NCBI GenBank assembly: GCA_947176475.1
Contig: CAMWQX010000009.1
Span: forward strand, 1 to 12,851
Length of the DNA: 12,851 nucleotides
Direction of reading: 5' to 3'
From: an uncultured Bacillota bacterium
GTDB lineage: Bacteria; Bacillota_I; Bacilli_A; RF39; UBA660
In this document: piece by piece, positions 1 to 6,407 of the stretch
Numbering within the stretch: the first letter of the stretch is position 1
Layout: each line of letters starts with the position of its first letter
Notes under the pieces: generated by a model
Database searches by the model: none
Told to the model about the DNA's origin: nothing
Seen by the model: only the letters and a program-made list of their open reading frames with translations
Program-made: the position numbers and the translations under genes

Positions 1-44
1 TATTTATTATTTGTAAATTTATTCGTTAAATTATTGTAAATAAC

Positions 45-73
45 TTGCATATCGGTTTAAGCTCATCTATAAT
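45..73 (+). promoter_or_regulatory. Promoter of the pilin-like gene
   Basis: TTGCAT at 45-50 and TATAAT at 68-73 are separated by exactly 17 bases, a good SigA-type promoter. The predicted transcript start (about 80) leaves a leader of only about 10 bases ahead of the ATG at 90. This argues against the in-frame ATG at 45, which lies on the -35 box. Bases 1-44 upstream hold nothing I can identify. Confidence 0.7.
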
Positions 74-89
74 TGAATTAGGTGATAGT

Positions 90-776
90 ATGCAAAAGAA
101 AAGAAAATCACATATTTTATTAGCGATTTTAATAGTAAGTGCTATTTTAATGAGTACGAATGTATATGCAGGAAGTTGTCCTTTAGGACCAAATGTTACA
201 AAGGATTTATATGGAGCTTTAAAGATTATTCGTATAGTAGCACCACTTCTTGTTATAATATATTCAACTTTAGATACCATTAAGGCTTTAACTAAAGGCG
301 ATGGTGGAGCAGAACTTAAGAAAGTTGCACAAAGATTTGGAAAAAGAGCCATTTATGCAATTATCTTATTTTTCTTGCCAATGCTTATTAATCTATTTAT
401 GCAAATGGCTGATGTATGGGATGCTAACGGAAATTGTATGGAAGAGATAGAAAATCCAGGTTCAACTAGTTCTGGCAACAGTTCTGCAGATACTCTTTAT
501 GTTTGTGTTACGACAAATACTTGTATGAATATAGCCGATAAAGCAGCCTTTGATAGAATAGTAAATAGTGGAACTTGTCAAGGTTGGGCATTACAAAAGG
601 TATCTGATCCATCGCAATGTGAAGGAAAATCAACCACAACAACACGTACAACCCCTGGATGTGCAAATTATCATGATTTTGAATCTTGTGATAGAAGCGG
701 AAATTGTAGTTGGGATTCTTCAAGTAATAGTTGCAAAGCTCGTCCTTATCCAACAACAGGAACAGTTAATAGATAA
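90..776 (+). CDS. Secreted T4SS-pilin-like protein with cysteine-rich C-terminal tail
   Basis: 228 residues. Residues 1-27 form a signal peptide (KKRK, hydrophobic stretch, VYA then G). Two hydrophobic helices follow, about 44-66 and 86-107, joined by a polar, Lys-rich loop. The pattern KIIRIVAPLLVIIYSTLDTI, charged loop, then FFLPMLINLF is that of the T4SS_pilin family (VirB2/TrbC-like) seen in Bacillota and CPR bacteria; I recognise it from memory of the family. The exported part has ten cysteines: C30 and C116 bracket the helical hairpin, and eight lie in the tail (C139, C145, C163, C177, C191, C200, C206, C215), the last four spaced C-x8-C-x5-C-x8-C with a CSW motif. Ser/Thr-rich linkers (125-133, 181-188) separate the parts. 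The start at 90 is chosen because AGGTGAT (80-86) precedes it and the upstream ATG overlaps the promoter. No other secretion gene is nearby, so the role is uncertain; a membrane-embedded surface protein is an alternative to a polymerised pilin. Confidence 0.7.
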   Translation: MQKKRKSHILLAILIVSAILMSTNVYAGSCPLGPNVTKDLYGALKIIRIVAPLLVIIYSTLDTIKALTKGDGGAELKKVAQRFGKRAIYAIILFFLPMLINLFMQMADVWDANGNCMEEIENPGSTSSGNSSADTLYVCVTTNTCMNIADKAAFDRIVNSGTCQGWALQKVSDPSQCEGKSTTTTRTTPGCANYHDFESCDRSGNCSWDSSSNSCKARPYPTTGTVNR

Positions 777-805
777 AATAGTTTCGAATGAAACTATTTT
801 TTTTT
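775..805 (+). terminator. Rho-independent terminator after the pilin-like gene
   Basis: An 11-bp perfect stem (775-785 with 790-800), loop GAAT, followed by a T run to 805. It begins inside the stop codon of the pilin-like gene and closes it as a single-gene unit. Confidence 0.85.
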
Positions 806-809
806 GGGT

Positions 810-823
810 TTTTTTGTTATAAT
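810..823 (+). promoter_or_regulatory. Extended -10 promoter of the yqeG-yqeH-mutL operon
   Basis: TGTTATAAT (815-823) gives a TGn extension plus a perfect TATAAT. No convincing -35 hexamer lies 16-18 bases upstream, where the sequence is the T-rich tail of the preceding terminator. The same 14 bases, TTTTTTGTTATAAT, recur at 10949-10962 ahead of the peptidase gene. Confidence 0.65.
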
Positions 824-849
824 TATGCTTAGTAATGGAGGATAGAGAA

Positions 850-1374
850 ATGATAGATAAATTCGTTCCTGATAAATATTTTAAAAGTATATATGATATA
901 GATTATAAGACACTTAAGAAGAGCGGAATTAAATGTCTAATTTTTGACTTATCGAATACTTTGGAACCAGAAAATGTAAAAACACCAGGAAGGAAAGTAA
1001 AAGATTTATTTGAGGATTTAAAAGAGATGGGATTTAGATTAGTTATCATGAGTAATAATTTTAAGAAGGAAGTAACACCTTTTAAAGAATTATTATGTGT
1101 TGATTCTTGTTATCTATCATTTAAACCTTTAAAACGCAAATACAAAAAAGTTATGAAAACTTATGGGTTAATTGATACAGAAATAGCTTGTATTGGTGAT
1201 CAGTTGTTTTTTGATGTATATGGGGCTAATAGGATGGAATTTACATCTATTTTAGTAAATCCGATTAGTGCGGATGAATTTGCTGTAGCGAAGTTAAATA
1301 GAAAATTAGAAAATATAGTAATAAAGAGACTGACAAAGAAAGATCTATTTAAAAGGGGAAGATATTATGAATAA
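850..1374 (+). CDS. yqeG: YqeG family HAD-type phosphatase (altered motif I)
   Basis: 174 residues, the usual size for the YqeG subfamily (HAD class IIIA). The N-terminus (MIDKFVPDKYFKSIYDI) and the motifs match the family: motif I FDLSNTLEPE (D33), motif II IMSNN, the Lys in the FKPLKRKY segment, and motif IV GDQLFFDVYGANR. Motif I normally reads DLDNTL; here the second Asp, the usual general acid/base, is Ser35 (codon TCG at 952-954), so phosphatase activity may be reduced or lost. The start at 850 is preferred over the in-frame ATG at 835 because GGAGG at 837-841 lies 8 bases upstream of it. It is the first gene of an operon and overlaps yqeH by 8 bases; the same pair is adjacent in Bacillus subtilis, which suggests a linked role. 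The substrate is unknown to me. Confidence 0.88.
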   Translation: MIDKFVPDKYFKSIYDIDYKTLKKSGIKCLIFDLSNTLEPENVKTPGRKVKDLFEDLKEMGFRLVIMSNNFKKEVTPFKELLCVDSCYLSFKPLKRKYKKVMKTYGLIDTEIACIGDQLFFDVYGANRMEFTSILVNPISADEFAVAKLNRKLENIVIKRLTKKDLFKRGRYYE

Positions 1375-2353
1375 AATATGTTATGGGTGTGGGGCTAAAT
1401 TACAGTCATTAGATAAAGAAAGTCTCGGATATATTCCAGAAAAAAAACGAGATGATGCTAAATATTGCATGCGTTGCTTTAGACTTATGCACTATGGAGA
1501 GCAAGCAGTAAATGAAACACCTAAGGATGTTAAGGAAATTGTTAATAAGATAAATAAGGATGTGCGCTTTGTTATTTTTTTAGTTGATTTTGTCAATTTA
1601 AATAAAGAGGTAATAGATATTTTTAGATCAATTAAGAAAAGAAAGGTCTTGATTGTCAATAAATGTGAATTAATTCCTGAGAATATTAAGAAAGAAAGAA
1701 TTATCGAATATATTCATGATTATTATGAGATTAATGATGATATAAAAATAAAGGGCGGAAAGAATAGCCATGGAGCTAAAAGTATTTTAAATTATTTGGA
1801 GAAGAAGGATATTCATGAGGCTTATATTTTAGGTATATCAAATTCGGGTAAATCGACACTTATCAACGACTTAATGGATATATGTGATAGTAAAACGGCT
1901 AAGATTGTCGTTAATGCTAAGGCGAATACAACACTTGATTTTATTAGAGTTAATTTGCGTGATGATTTAACACTTATTGATTCGCCAGGATTTATTTTAA
2001 ATAATGCCTTAAATCATGATGTACTAGGTAAAGATGTGAAAGCATATTCTATGCAAATGAAAGAATGTGAAACAGTAGCTCTTTTTGATAATCAGTATTA
2101 TCTTAAGTTTGAGAGTGATACACCTTTTACACTATTTACTAGTAGTGATGCGAAAAGAGTAGTTAAAAAATATTTTAGAGCAGCAGATGGTTTGGTTAAT
2201 AAAATAGAGATAACTTCGCCAAATACGGATGTTGTAATAATCGGTATGGGATTTATTACGATAAAGAAACCAACCGTAATTACGACCAATATTGATTTAA
2301 AACATATTGAGTTAAGACCAAGTATGTTTGGGGGTACTATTGATGAGAATTAA
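1367..2353 (+). CDS. yqeH: YqeH ribosome-biogenesis GTPase, circularly permuted
   Basis: 328 residues, shorter than B. subtilis YqeH (about 366). An N-terminal zinc finger (C5, C8, C34, C37, ending CFRLMHYGE) precedes a GTPase domain whose motifs run in permuted order: G4-like NKCE (98-101), a G5-like region SHGAKS, the G1 P-loop GISNSGKS (156-163), a G2 region NTT, and G3 DSPG (205-208). A C-terminal region follows, ending in a GMGFITI segment like the GLGWVTV of Bacillus YqeH. Family members act in 30S subunit assembly. The G4 motif is normally NKxD; Glu replaces Asp101 here, at the residue that contacts guanine. The start at 1367 has AAAGGGGA (1353-1360) upstream and overlaps the yqeG end, so translation is probably coupled. 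The gene overlaps mutL by 11 bases. Confidence 0.92.
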   Translation: MNKICYGCGAKLQSLDKESLGYIPEKKRDDAKYCMRCFRLMHYGEQAVNETPKDVKEIVNKINKDVRFVIFLVDFVNLNKEVIDIFRSIKKRKVLIVNKCELIPENIKKERIIEYIHDYYEINDDIKIKGGKNSHGAKSILNYLEKKDIHEAYILGISNSGKSTLINDLMDICDSKTAKIVVNAKANTTLDFIRVNLRDDLTLIDSPGFILNNALNHDVLGKDVKAYSMQMKECETVALFDNQYYLKFESDTPFTLFTSSDAKRVVKKYFRAADGLVNKIEITSPNTDVVIIGMGFITIKKPTVITTNIDLKHIELRPSMFGGTIDEN

Positions 2354-4112
2354 GGTAATGAGCGATGATTTAGCTAATAAGATTGCCGCTGGAGAAGTTG
2401 TTGAGCGAGTTTCTTCCGTTGTTAAAGAGTTAGTAGAAAATAGTATAGATGCGGGTAGTAAAACGATAATTGTTGATTTAGAAAATAGTGGGACAAAGTT
2501 AATACGCGTTTTAGATGATGGAATGGGGATGGATCCAGATGATGCCATAACGGCTTTTTCGCGTCATGCAACTTCGAAGTTATTAAAAGAAGATGATTTG
2601 TTTTTTATCAATACTTTAGGTTTTAGAGGAGAAGCTTTACCAAGTATTGCCTCTGTTTCAAAAGTTGATTTAAGAACTTGTATGAAGGATGGTGTGGGAA
2701 CCCATGTGGTTATTCATGGGGGAAAATTGATAACAAATGAAATAAGTGATGCAAGGGTTGGAACAAAAATAGAAATTGCGGATTTGTTTTATAATACACC
2801 AGCACGTTTAAAGTATTTAAAAAGTGATTCTACAGAGTTAGCTAATGTTACGAGTTATATCGAAAAATTAGCTTTATCTCATTCAGATATTTCATTTACT
2901 TTAACGAATAATGATAAAAGGATTGTGTTTACATCGGGGTCAGGTGATTTACTTAAGACAATTCATGAGATATATGGCTATTCAGTAAGCTCGAATATGA
3001 TTGAAATAAAATCAAGTAATTATGATTATGATTTATATGGTTATATTTGTAAACCAAGTATATTAAAGAGCAATAGAAATCATATAACAACGATAGTTAA
3101 TGGAAGATGTGTTAGAAATAGTGAAGTTAATAAAGCGATTAATGATGGATATTTTACCTTTAAACCAGATATAAAGTATCCTGTAGTTGTCCTTCTTATA
3201 AATACGGATCCAACTTTAATAGATGTTAATATTCATCCAACAAAGCAAGATATTAAATTTTCGAAATTAGATAGTTTAAATGAATTGTTAAAAGAATCGA
3301 TTGGTTCGGCTTTGAGAAAGTCTTTATTAGTTCCTAAAGTGGAAGTAAAGGTTCCTGAGACAACTTATAATGAAATAAGTATACCTTTAGTTTATGAGGA
3401 AGAAGAGGTATATACAGGGACAAAAGAACAGGAACAAATGGATTTTAAAAAATCAGAATTTGAAATGGCGAAAGAAGAAGTATTAGAAAACAACAATTTA
3501 GATACAGAAGAAAATGAATTGGTGAAAAAGTTAGAATTGTATCCAGTTGGTGTAGTTATGGGAACTTATATTATCGCCCAAAATGAAGAGTCAATGTTTA
3601 TGATTGATCAACATGCGGCACAGGAACGCATTAACTATGAGAAAGTTTTAAGAGCTTTAAGAAGCGATAAGGTATTTACCACTTCACTTTTAATACCGAT
3701 AACTATTGAACTTACTTCATCAGAATTTATGAAGATAAAAGAACATATGGATATTTTAGAGGAATTGGGCTTTAAATTAGAAGAGTTTGGTTTAAATACT
3801 TATATAATTAAAGAGCATCCAACATGGTTAAGAGAAGGTTTAGAAACGGAAAGCGTAAGACGAATCTTTGAAATTATTATCGAAGATAAAGTTTTATTTG
3901 ATAGAGTAAAATTTCAAGATCATATAGCAGCAACAATGGCTTGTAAGATGAGTGTTAAAGGAAATGAAGCAATTACTTTAGAACAAGCAGAAAGGTTACT
4001 TGAAGATTTAGTACTATGTGATAATCCTTACAATTGTCCACATGGTAGGCCAACGATTATATCTTTTACAAGATATGAACTTGAGAAAATGTTTAAAAGA
4101 GTTATGAACTAA
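2343..4112 (+). CDS. mutL: DNA mismatch repair endonuclease MutL
   Basis: 589 residues. The N-terminal GHKL ATPase shows NKIAAGEVVER, the catalytic Glu29 in KELVENSIDA, DDGMGM, HATSK and GFRGEALPSIAS. A Glu-rich linker follows at about 340-395. The C-terminal dimerisation and nuclease domain carries DQHAAQERINYE (from D422), ACKMSVKGNEAI and CPHGRP (565-570), the metal-binding set of endonuclease-type MutL proteins that nick DNA. The family acts with MutS and the sliding clamp; mutS is not in this window, whereas many genomes keep mutS and mutL adjacent. The start at 2343 gives MRIKVMSDDLANKI, aligning with the Bacillus N-terminus, with GGGGG at 2330-2334 as a possible ribosome site; the in-frame TTG at 2328 would add five unneeded residues. 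It is the last gene of the yqeG operon, and its stop codon sits inside the terminator stem. Confidence 0.97.
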   Translation: MRIKVMSDDLANKIAAGEVVERVSSVVKELVENSIDAGSKTIIVDLENSGTKLIRVLDDGMGMDPDDAITAFSRHATSKLLKEDDLFFINTLGFRGEALPSIASVSKVDLRTCMKDGVGTHVVIHGGKLITNEISDARVGTKIEIADLFYNTPARLKYLKSDSTELANVTSYIEKLALSHSDISFTLTNNDKRIVFTSGSGDLLKTIHEIYGYSVSSNMIEIKSSNYDYDLYGYICKPSILKSNRNHITTIVNGRCVRNSEVNKAINDGYFTFKPDIKYPVVVLLINTDPTLIDVNIHPTKQDIKFSKLDSLNELLKESIGSALRKSLLVPKVEVKVPETTYNEISIPLVYEEEEVYTGTKEQEQMDFKKSEFEMAKEEVLENNNLDTEENELVKKLELYPVGVVMGTYIIAQNEESMFMIDQHAAQERINYEKVLRALRSDKVFTTSLLIPITIELTSSEFMKIKEHMDILEELGFKLEEFGLNTYIIKEHPTWLREGLETESVRRIFEIIIEDKVLFDRVKFQDHIAATMACKMSVKGNEAITLEQAERLLEDLVLCDNPYNCPHGRPTIISFTRYELEKMFKRVMN

Positions 4113-4122
4113 CTCTTTTTTT
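4095..4122 (+). terminator. Rho-independent terminator at the mutL end
   Basis: A 10-bp stem (4095-4104 with 4110-4119), loop TGAAC, and a T run 4116-4122. The upstream arm lies in mutL coding sequence, the stop codon TAA (4110-4112) is in the downstream arm, and the last two Ts are the first two bases of the next promoter's -35 box. Confidence 0.8.
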
Positions 4123-4149
4123 GACATTATAGATAATCTATATTATAAT
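4121..4149 (+). promoter_or_regulatory. Perfect-consensus promoter of the coiled-coil gene
   Basis: TTGACA (4121-4126), a 17-base spacer, and TATAAT (4144-4149): an exact match to the SigA consensus at optimal spacing. Predicted start about 4156, just ahead of the AAAAGGAGAGG ribosome site (4157-4167). It is the strongest-looking promoter in the window. Confidence 0.9.
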
Positions 4150-4174
4150 AGGCGGCAAAAGGAGAGGTTTTGGC

Positions 4175-6298
4175 ATGAAATTAACTAGTTTAGGGGAATT
4201 TTATGAAAAAAGTGATGATAAGAATATTTCATTATATCGTGAATATTTAGCAACAGCTAAAAAAGATATTTGCGAAGGAATGGAAGAAGCTAAGGGTATG
4301 CTTGGGGAAAATGACAGAGTCATTGAGCAACTTAATAGCGACATTCAAGCAATTGAGAAGTTAGAGGAAATTATTGAAAATAGTATTAGAGAACTTGTAA
4401 GTAATTCAATTGCTAAGATGAGTGATGAAGAATTAAAGGGAATAATTGATAATTATATCGAAGATTTACAAGAGAAGAAAGAAAAGTTATCTAGTGATCT
4501 TGGCGAGTTAAGAGGAATTGTTGATACTAAAACGCAAGAATATACGAATAAGATGGAACAATTGGGATATAAATACACTTATTATGAAAAAGAAGATGCA
4601 GAAAATTTCTTTGAAGATATAAAGAGTGCTGAAGATTATGTAATGGGACTTGTTAAATCGGATTTAGATAAAGAAGCTTTGAAGGCAACTTTCTTATGGC
4701 TATATTCTATTGATGCTGTACAAGAGGAATTTGCAAATGCAATACTATCTTTACGTAAGATAGCTAAAATATGTGATGATGATGTCTTAAGAAGAGCAAT
4801 CCAAAACTTCTTAACGCCAGATAAAACGGGAAAGATTATCGGTAATGAAAGTCAAGAACAATGTTTAAGTATGTTTGAATCATTGCAAAGAATTTTAAAG
4901 ACGAGAACCGAATTCTTTGAATGCTTACCAGAAGCTTTAAAGGAAGAAATTAAGAATAATGGTGTAGTTGACAATGAAACATATTATAGACTTAAAGCAA
5001 TATATTTAACATATAAGGAAAGTGGAGAAATTATTACACCAACAAATAAGGATGTTCAAAAAAGCGAACGAGAAATAGAGGTTTTTGTAGAAAGAATCGC
5101 TGGATTAGATAACAAGATAGAAAGAGCTAAGGCGTTATGTGAAAGTCGCGAAAAGATGATATCTTTAGTAGAATCATTTGTCGTAGTTGAAGGTAATAAA
5201 GACTTATCTTATAAAACGATTGCAACAGAAGCTTTAGAACTAAAAGCTGATCAACAATATATTCAAGAACAAATAAATGCTTTAAATGCTCAATTAGAGA
5301 ATTTGGAGCAAACAGGCTATAAAATAAGTAACCTATTAACTAAAGTGGAATTAAGAGAAAATTTTGATATTCTTAAGGCCAAAAGAGAACGTAAAAAAAT
5401 CGAAGATGAAAAAAGTATCTATTGTGATAAAGAAGTAGCAAATATTTATGAGGCAGAAAAGAGAAGATTATTACAATTTAGAGCAGTAGGAAATTTAATT
5501 CGTACCTTAAATAGTACTAAGAAGGACATTGAAGGAGTTAATAATAATCGTAGTTTTTGGAGGAATGCTACGGGAGCTAATCAAAAATTAAGAGATAATT
5601 TTTTACAAAAATATCATAATACCATTAAGGAGTATTATGCAACTTTAGATGAAGAAAACTTACTTCGTATTAATATAAGAAGCAATTATATAGATGTTGA
5701 AGATGAAACAATAAATAAACCAGCTAATTTGGATGAATTGTTAGCAAAACCAAATCTTGTATGTCATGTCATAGATGGTACCCTTTTTGAAGAAATGGTT
5801 AATAGAAATTTATTTAAATATTATACAACACAAGAGGGAATGAATCATACTAATGAGGTTCTTTATGAGTTAGCATCTAAGTTATTTAAATCTTCAAAAA
5901 ATTTAGATGGAACATATGAATTTGAAATTAGTGCAGCAGAGATTGACAGACTAGTGAGCTTACAAGAAGAATTTGTCTCTCTTTATGAAGCTGTTGAATT
6001 TATCCGAAATGCAGAAAAAGATACTGTAATGCGTTTATCTGCTAAAGAGATAAGTGAAGAATTTAAACGATTGATTAGTGAAGTAGGAATGGATTTAGAA
6101 ACAGTAACACAAGAAGATATAGAAGAATATCAAGAAAAGATTGAAAGAGAAACGAGTCAGATAAGACGTGATTTATTCAAATTACAAGAAGAGTTACCAA
6201 AAGAAGAACATATTGATTCACAATATGAGATGTTAAATGGACTTGAGGATACTTGTATGTCTTCAGATGAAGTTAAAAAAACGATTCAATTTAACTAG
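4175..6298 (+). CDS. Large cytoplasmic coiled-coil protein, function unknown
   Basis: 707 residues, not recognised. There is no signal peptide, membrane helix, P-loop or catalytic motif that I can name, so it is probably a soluble structural or scaffold protein. It is rich in Glu, Lys, Leu and Ile and helical almost throughout. Heptad-like stretches are clearest at about 45-130, 298-330, 355-412 and 646-679. Between them are segments that look more globular: about 140-290 (with FLWLYSIDAVQEEFANAI near 171) and 455-610, which includes the only other Trp (SFWRN) and a short non-helical part around LVCHVIDGTLFEE. Eight cysteines are scattered without metal-site spacing. The start at 4175 follows AAAAGGAGAGG by 7 bases. 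It has its own perfect promoter and terminator, so it is transcribed alone and probably strongly. Possible roles (cytoskeletal filament, chromosome or division scaffold, phage-related) are guesses; the sequence does not decide between them. Confidence 0.8.
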   Translation: MKLTSLGEFYEKSDDKNISLYREYLATAKKDICEGMEEAKGMLGENDRVIEQLNSDIQAIEKLEEIIENSIRELVSNSIAKMSDEELKGIIDNYIEDLQEKKEKLSSDLGELRGIVDTKTQEYTNKMEQLGYKYTYYEKEDAENFFEDIKSAEDYVMGLVKSDLDKEALKATFLWLYSIDAVQEEFANAILSLRKIAKICDDDVLRRAIQNFLTPDKTGKIIGNESQEQCLSMFESLQRILKTRTEFFECLPEALKEEIKNNGVVDNETYYRLKAIYLTYKESGEIITPTNKDVQKSEREIEVFVERIAGLDNKIERAKALCESREKMISLVESFVVVEGNKDLSYKTIATEALELKADQQYIQEQINALNAQLENLEQTGYKISNLLTKVELRENFDILKAKRERKKIEDEKSIYCDKEVANIYEAEKRRLLQFRAVGNLIRTLNSTKKDIEGVNNNRSFWRNATGANQKLRDNFLQKYHNTIKEYYATLDEENLLRINIRSNYIDVEDETINKPANLDELLAKPNLVCHVIDGTLFEEMVNRNLFKYYTTQEGMNHTNEVLYELASKLFKSSKNLDGTYEFEISAAEIDRLVSLQEEFVSLYEAVEFIRNAEKDTVMRLSAKEISEEFKRLISEVGMDLETVTQEDIEEYQEKIERETSQIRRDLFKLQEELPKEEHIDSQYEMLNGLEDTCMSSDEVKKTIQFN

Positions 6299-6305
6299 TC
6301 AATGT

Positions 6306-6332
6306 AAAGGACCGAAAAAGGGTCCTTTTTTT
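6306..6332 (+). terminator. Rho-independent terminator after the coiled-coil gene
   Basis: An 8-bp perfect stem, AAAGGACC (6306-6313) with GGTCCTTT (6321-6328), a 7-base A-rich loop, and a T run to 6332. It lies 8 bases after the stop codon. Confidence 0.9.
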
Positions 6333-6333
6333 A

Positions 6334-6362
6334 TTGAATTTTGGTGGGGAAAGTAGTATATT
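6334..6362 (+). promoter_or_regulatory. Promoter of the dcw operon (Pmra)
   Basis: TTGAAT (6334-6339), a 17-base spacer, and TATATT (6357-6362). Predicted start about 6369, giving a leader of roughly 39 bases before mraZ. One GTGGGGA box sits in the spacer and three more in the leader, so a protein bound there would block polymerase. Confidence 0.65.
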
Positions 6363-6400
6363 ATATGTAGACAGTGGTAGATTGTGGAAGAAAGTGGGGA
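6344..6400 (+). promoter_or_regulatory. Putative MraZ operator: four phased GTGG boxes
   Basis: GTGGGGA at 6344-6350, GTGGTAG at 6374-6380, GTGGAAG at 6384-6390 and GTGGGGA at 6394-6400. The last three repeat every 10 bases; the first is 30 bases upstream, so all four lie on the same DNA face. MraZ proteins are known to repress their own operon by binding direct GTGGG/TGGGN-type repeats at about one-turn spacing, so this is the expected autoregulatory site. The last box also supplies the purine-rich GGGGA 7 bases before the mraZ start, so operator and ribosome site overlap. The three downstream boxes are the firmest part. Confidence 0.78.
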
Positions 6401-6407
6401 ATTCCTA

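Noticed and set aside
1..44. AT-rich start of the window as an origin, attachment site or CRISPR leader
   Set aside because: No direct or inverted repeats, DnaA boxes or spacers are visible; it looks like ordinary AT-rich intergenic sequence.
26..352. Minus-strand open frame of 108 codons opposite the pilin-like gene
   Set aside because: It is an antisense shadow of a gene with clear signal peptide, promoter and terminator; no ribosome site and no recognisable protein features.
795..815. Long T tract as a phase-variable slippage site
   Set aside because: It is broken by GGG at 806-808 and is explained by the terminator tail plus the promoter upstream region; it is not inside a gene.
508..822. 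Open frames on both strands over the pilin tail (508-756 minus, 568-822 plus)
   Set aside because: Both overlap the cysteine-rich tail in other frames, and the plus-strand one reads through the terminator hairpin. Low-complexity products, no ribosome site.
2328..2342. Longer mutL starting at TTG 2328
   Set aside because: It would begin before the GGGGG ribosome site, and adds residues absent from MutL N-termini.
2098..2548. Minus-strand open frames opposite yqeH and mutL
   Set aside because: Antisense to well-conserved coding sequence, with no start signal or known motif.
4150..4174. Riboswitch or structured leader ahead of the coiled-coil gene
   Set aside because: The leader after the predicted start is only about 19 bases, mostly ribosome site, with no room for an aptamer.
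6384..6407. Longer mraZ starting at GTG 6384
   Set aside because: The added eight codons consist of two GTGG operator boxes and the ribosome site; family members start at the equivalent of the ATG at 6408.
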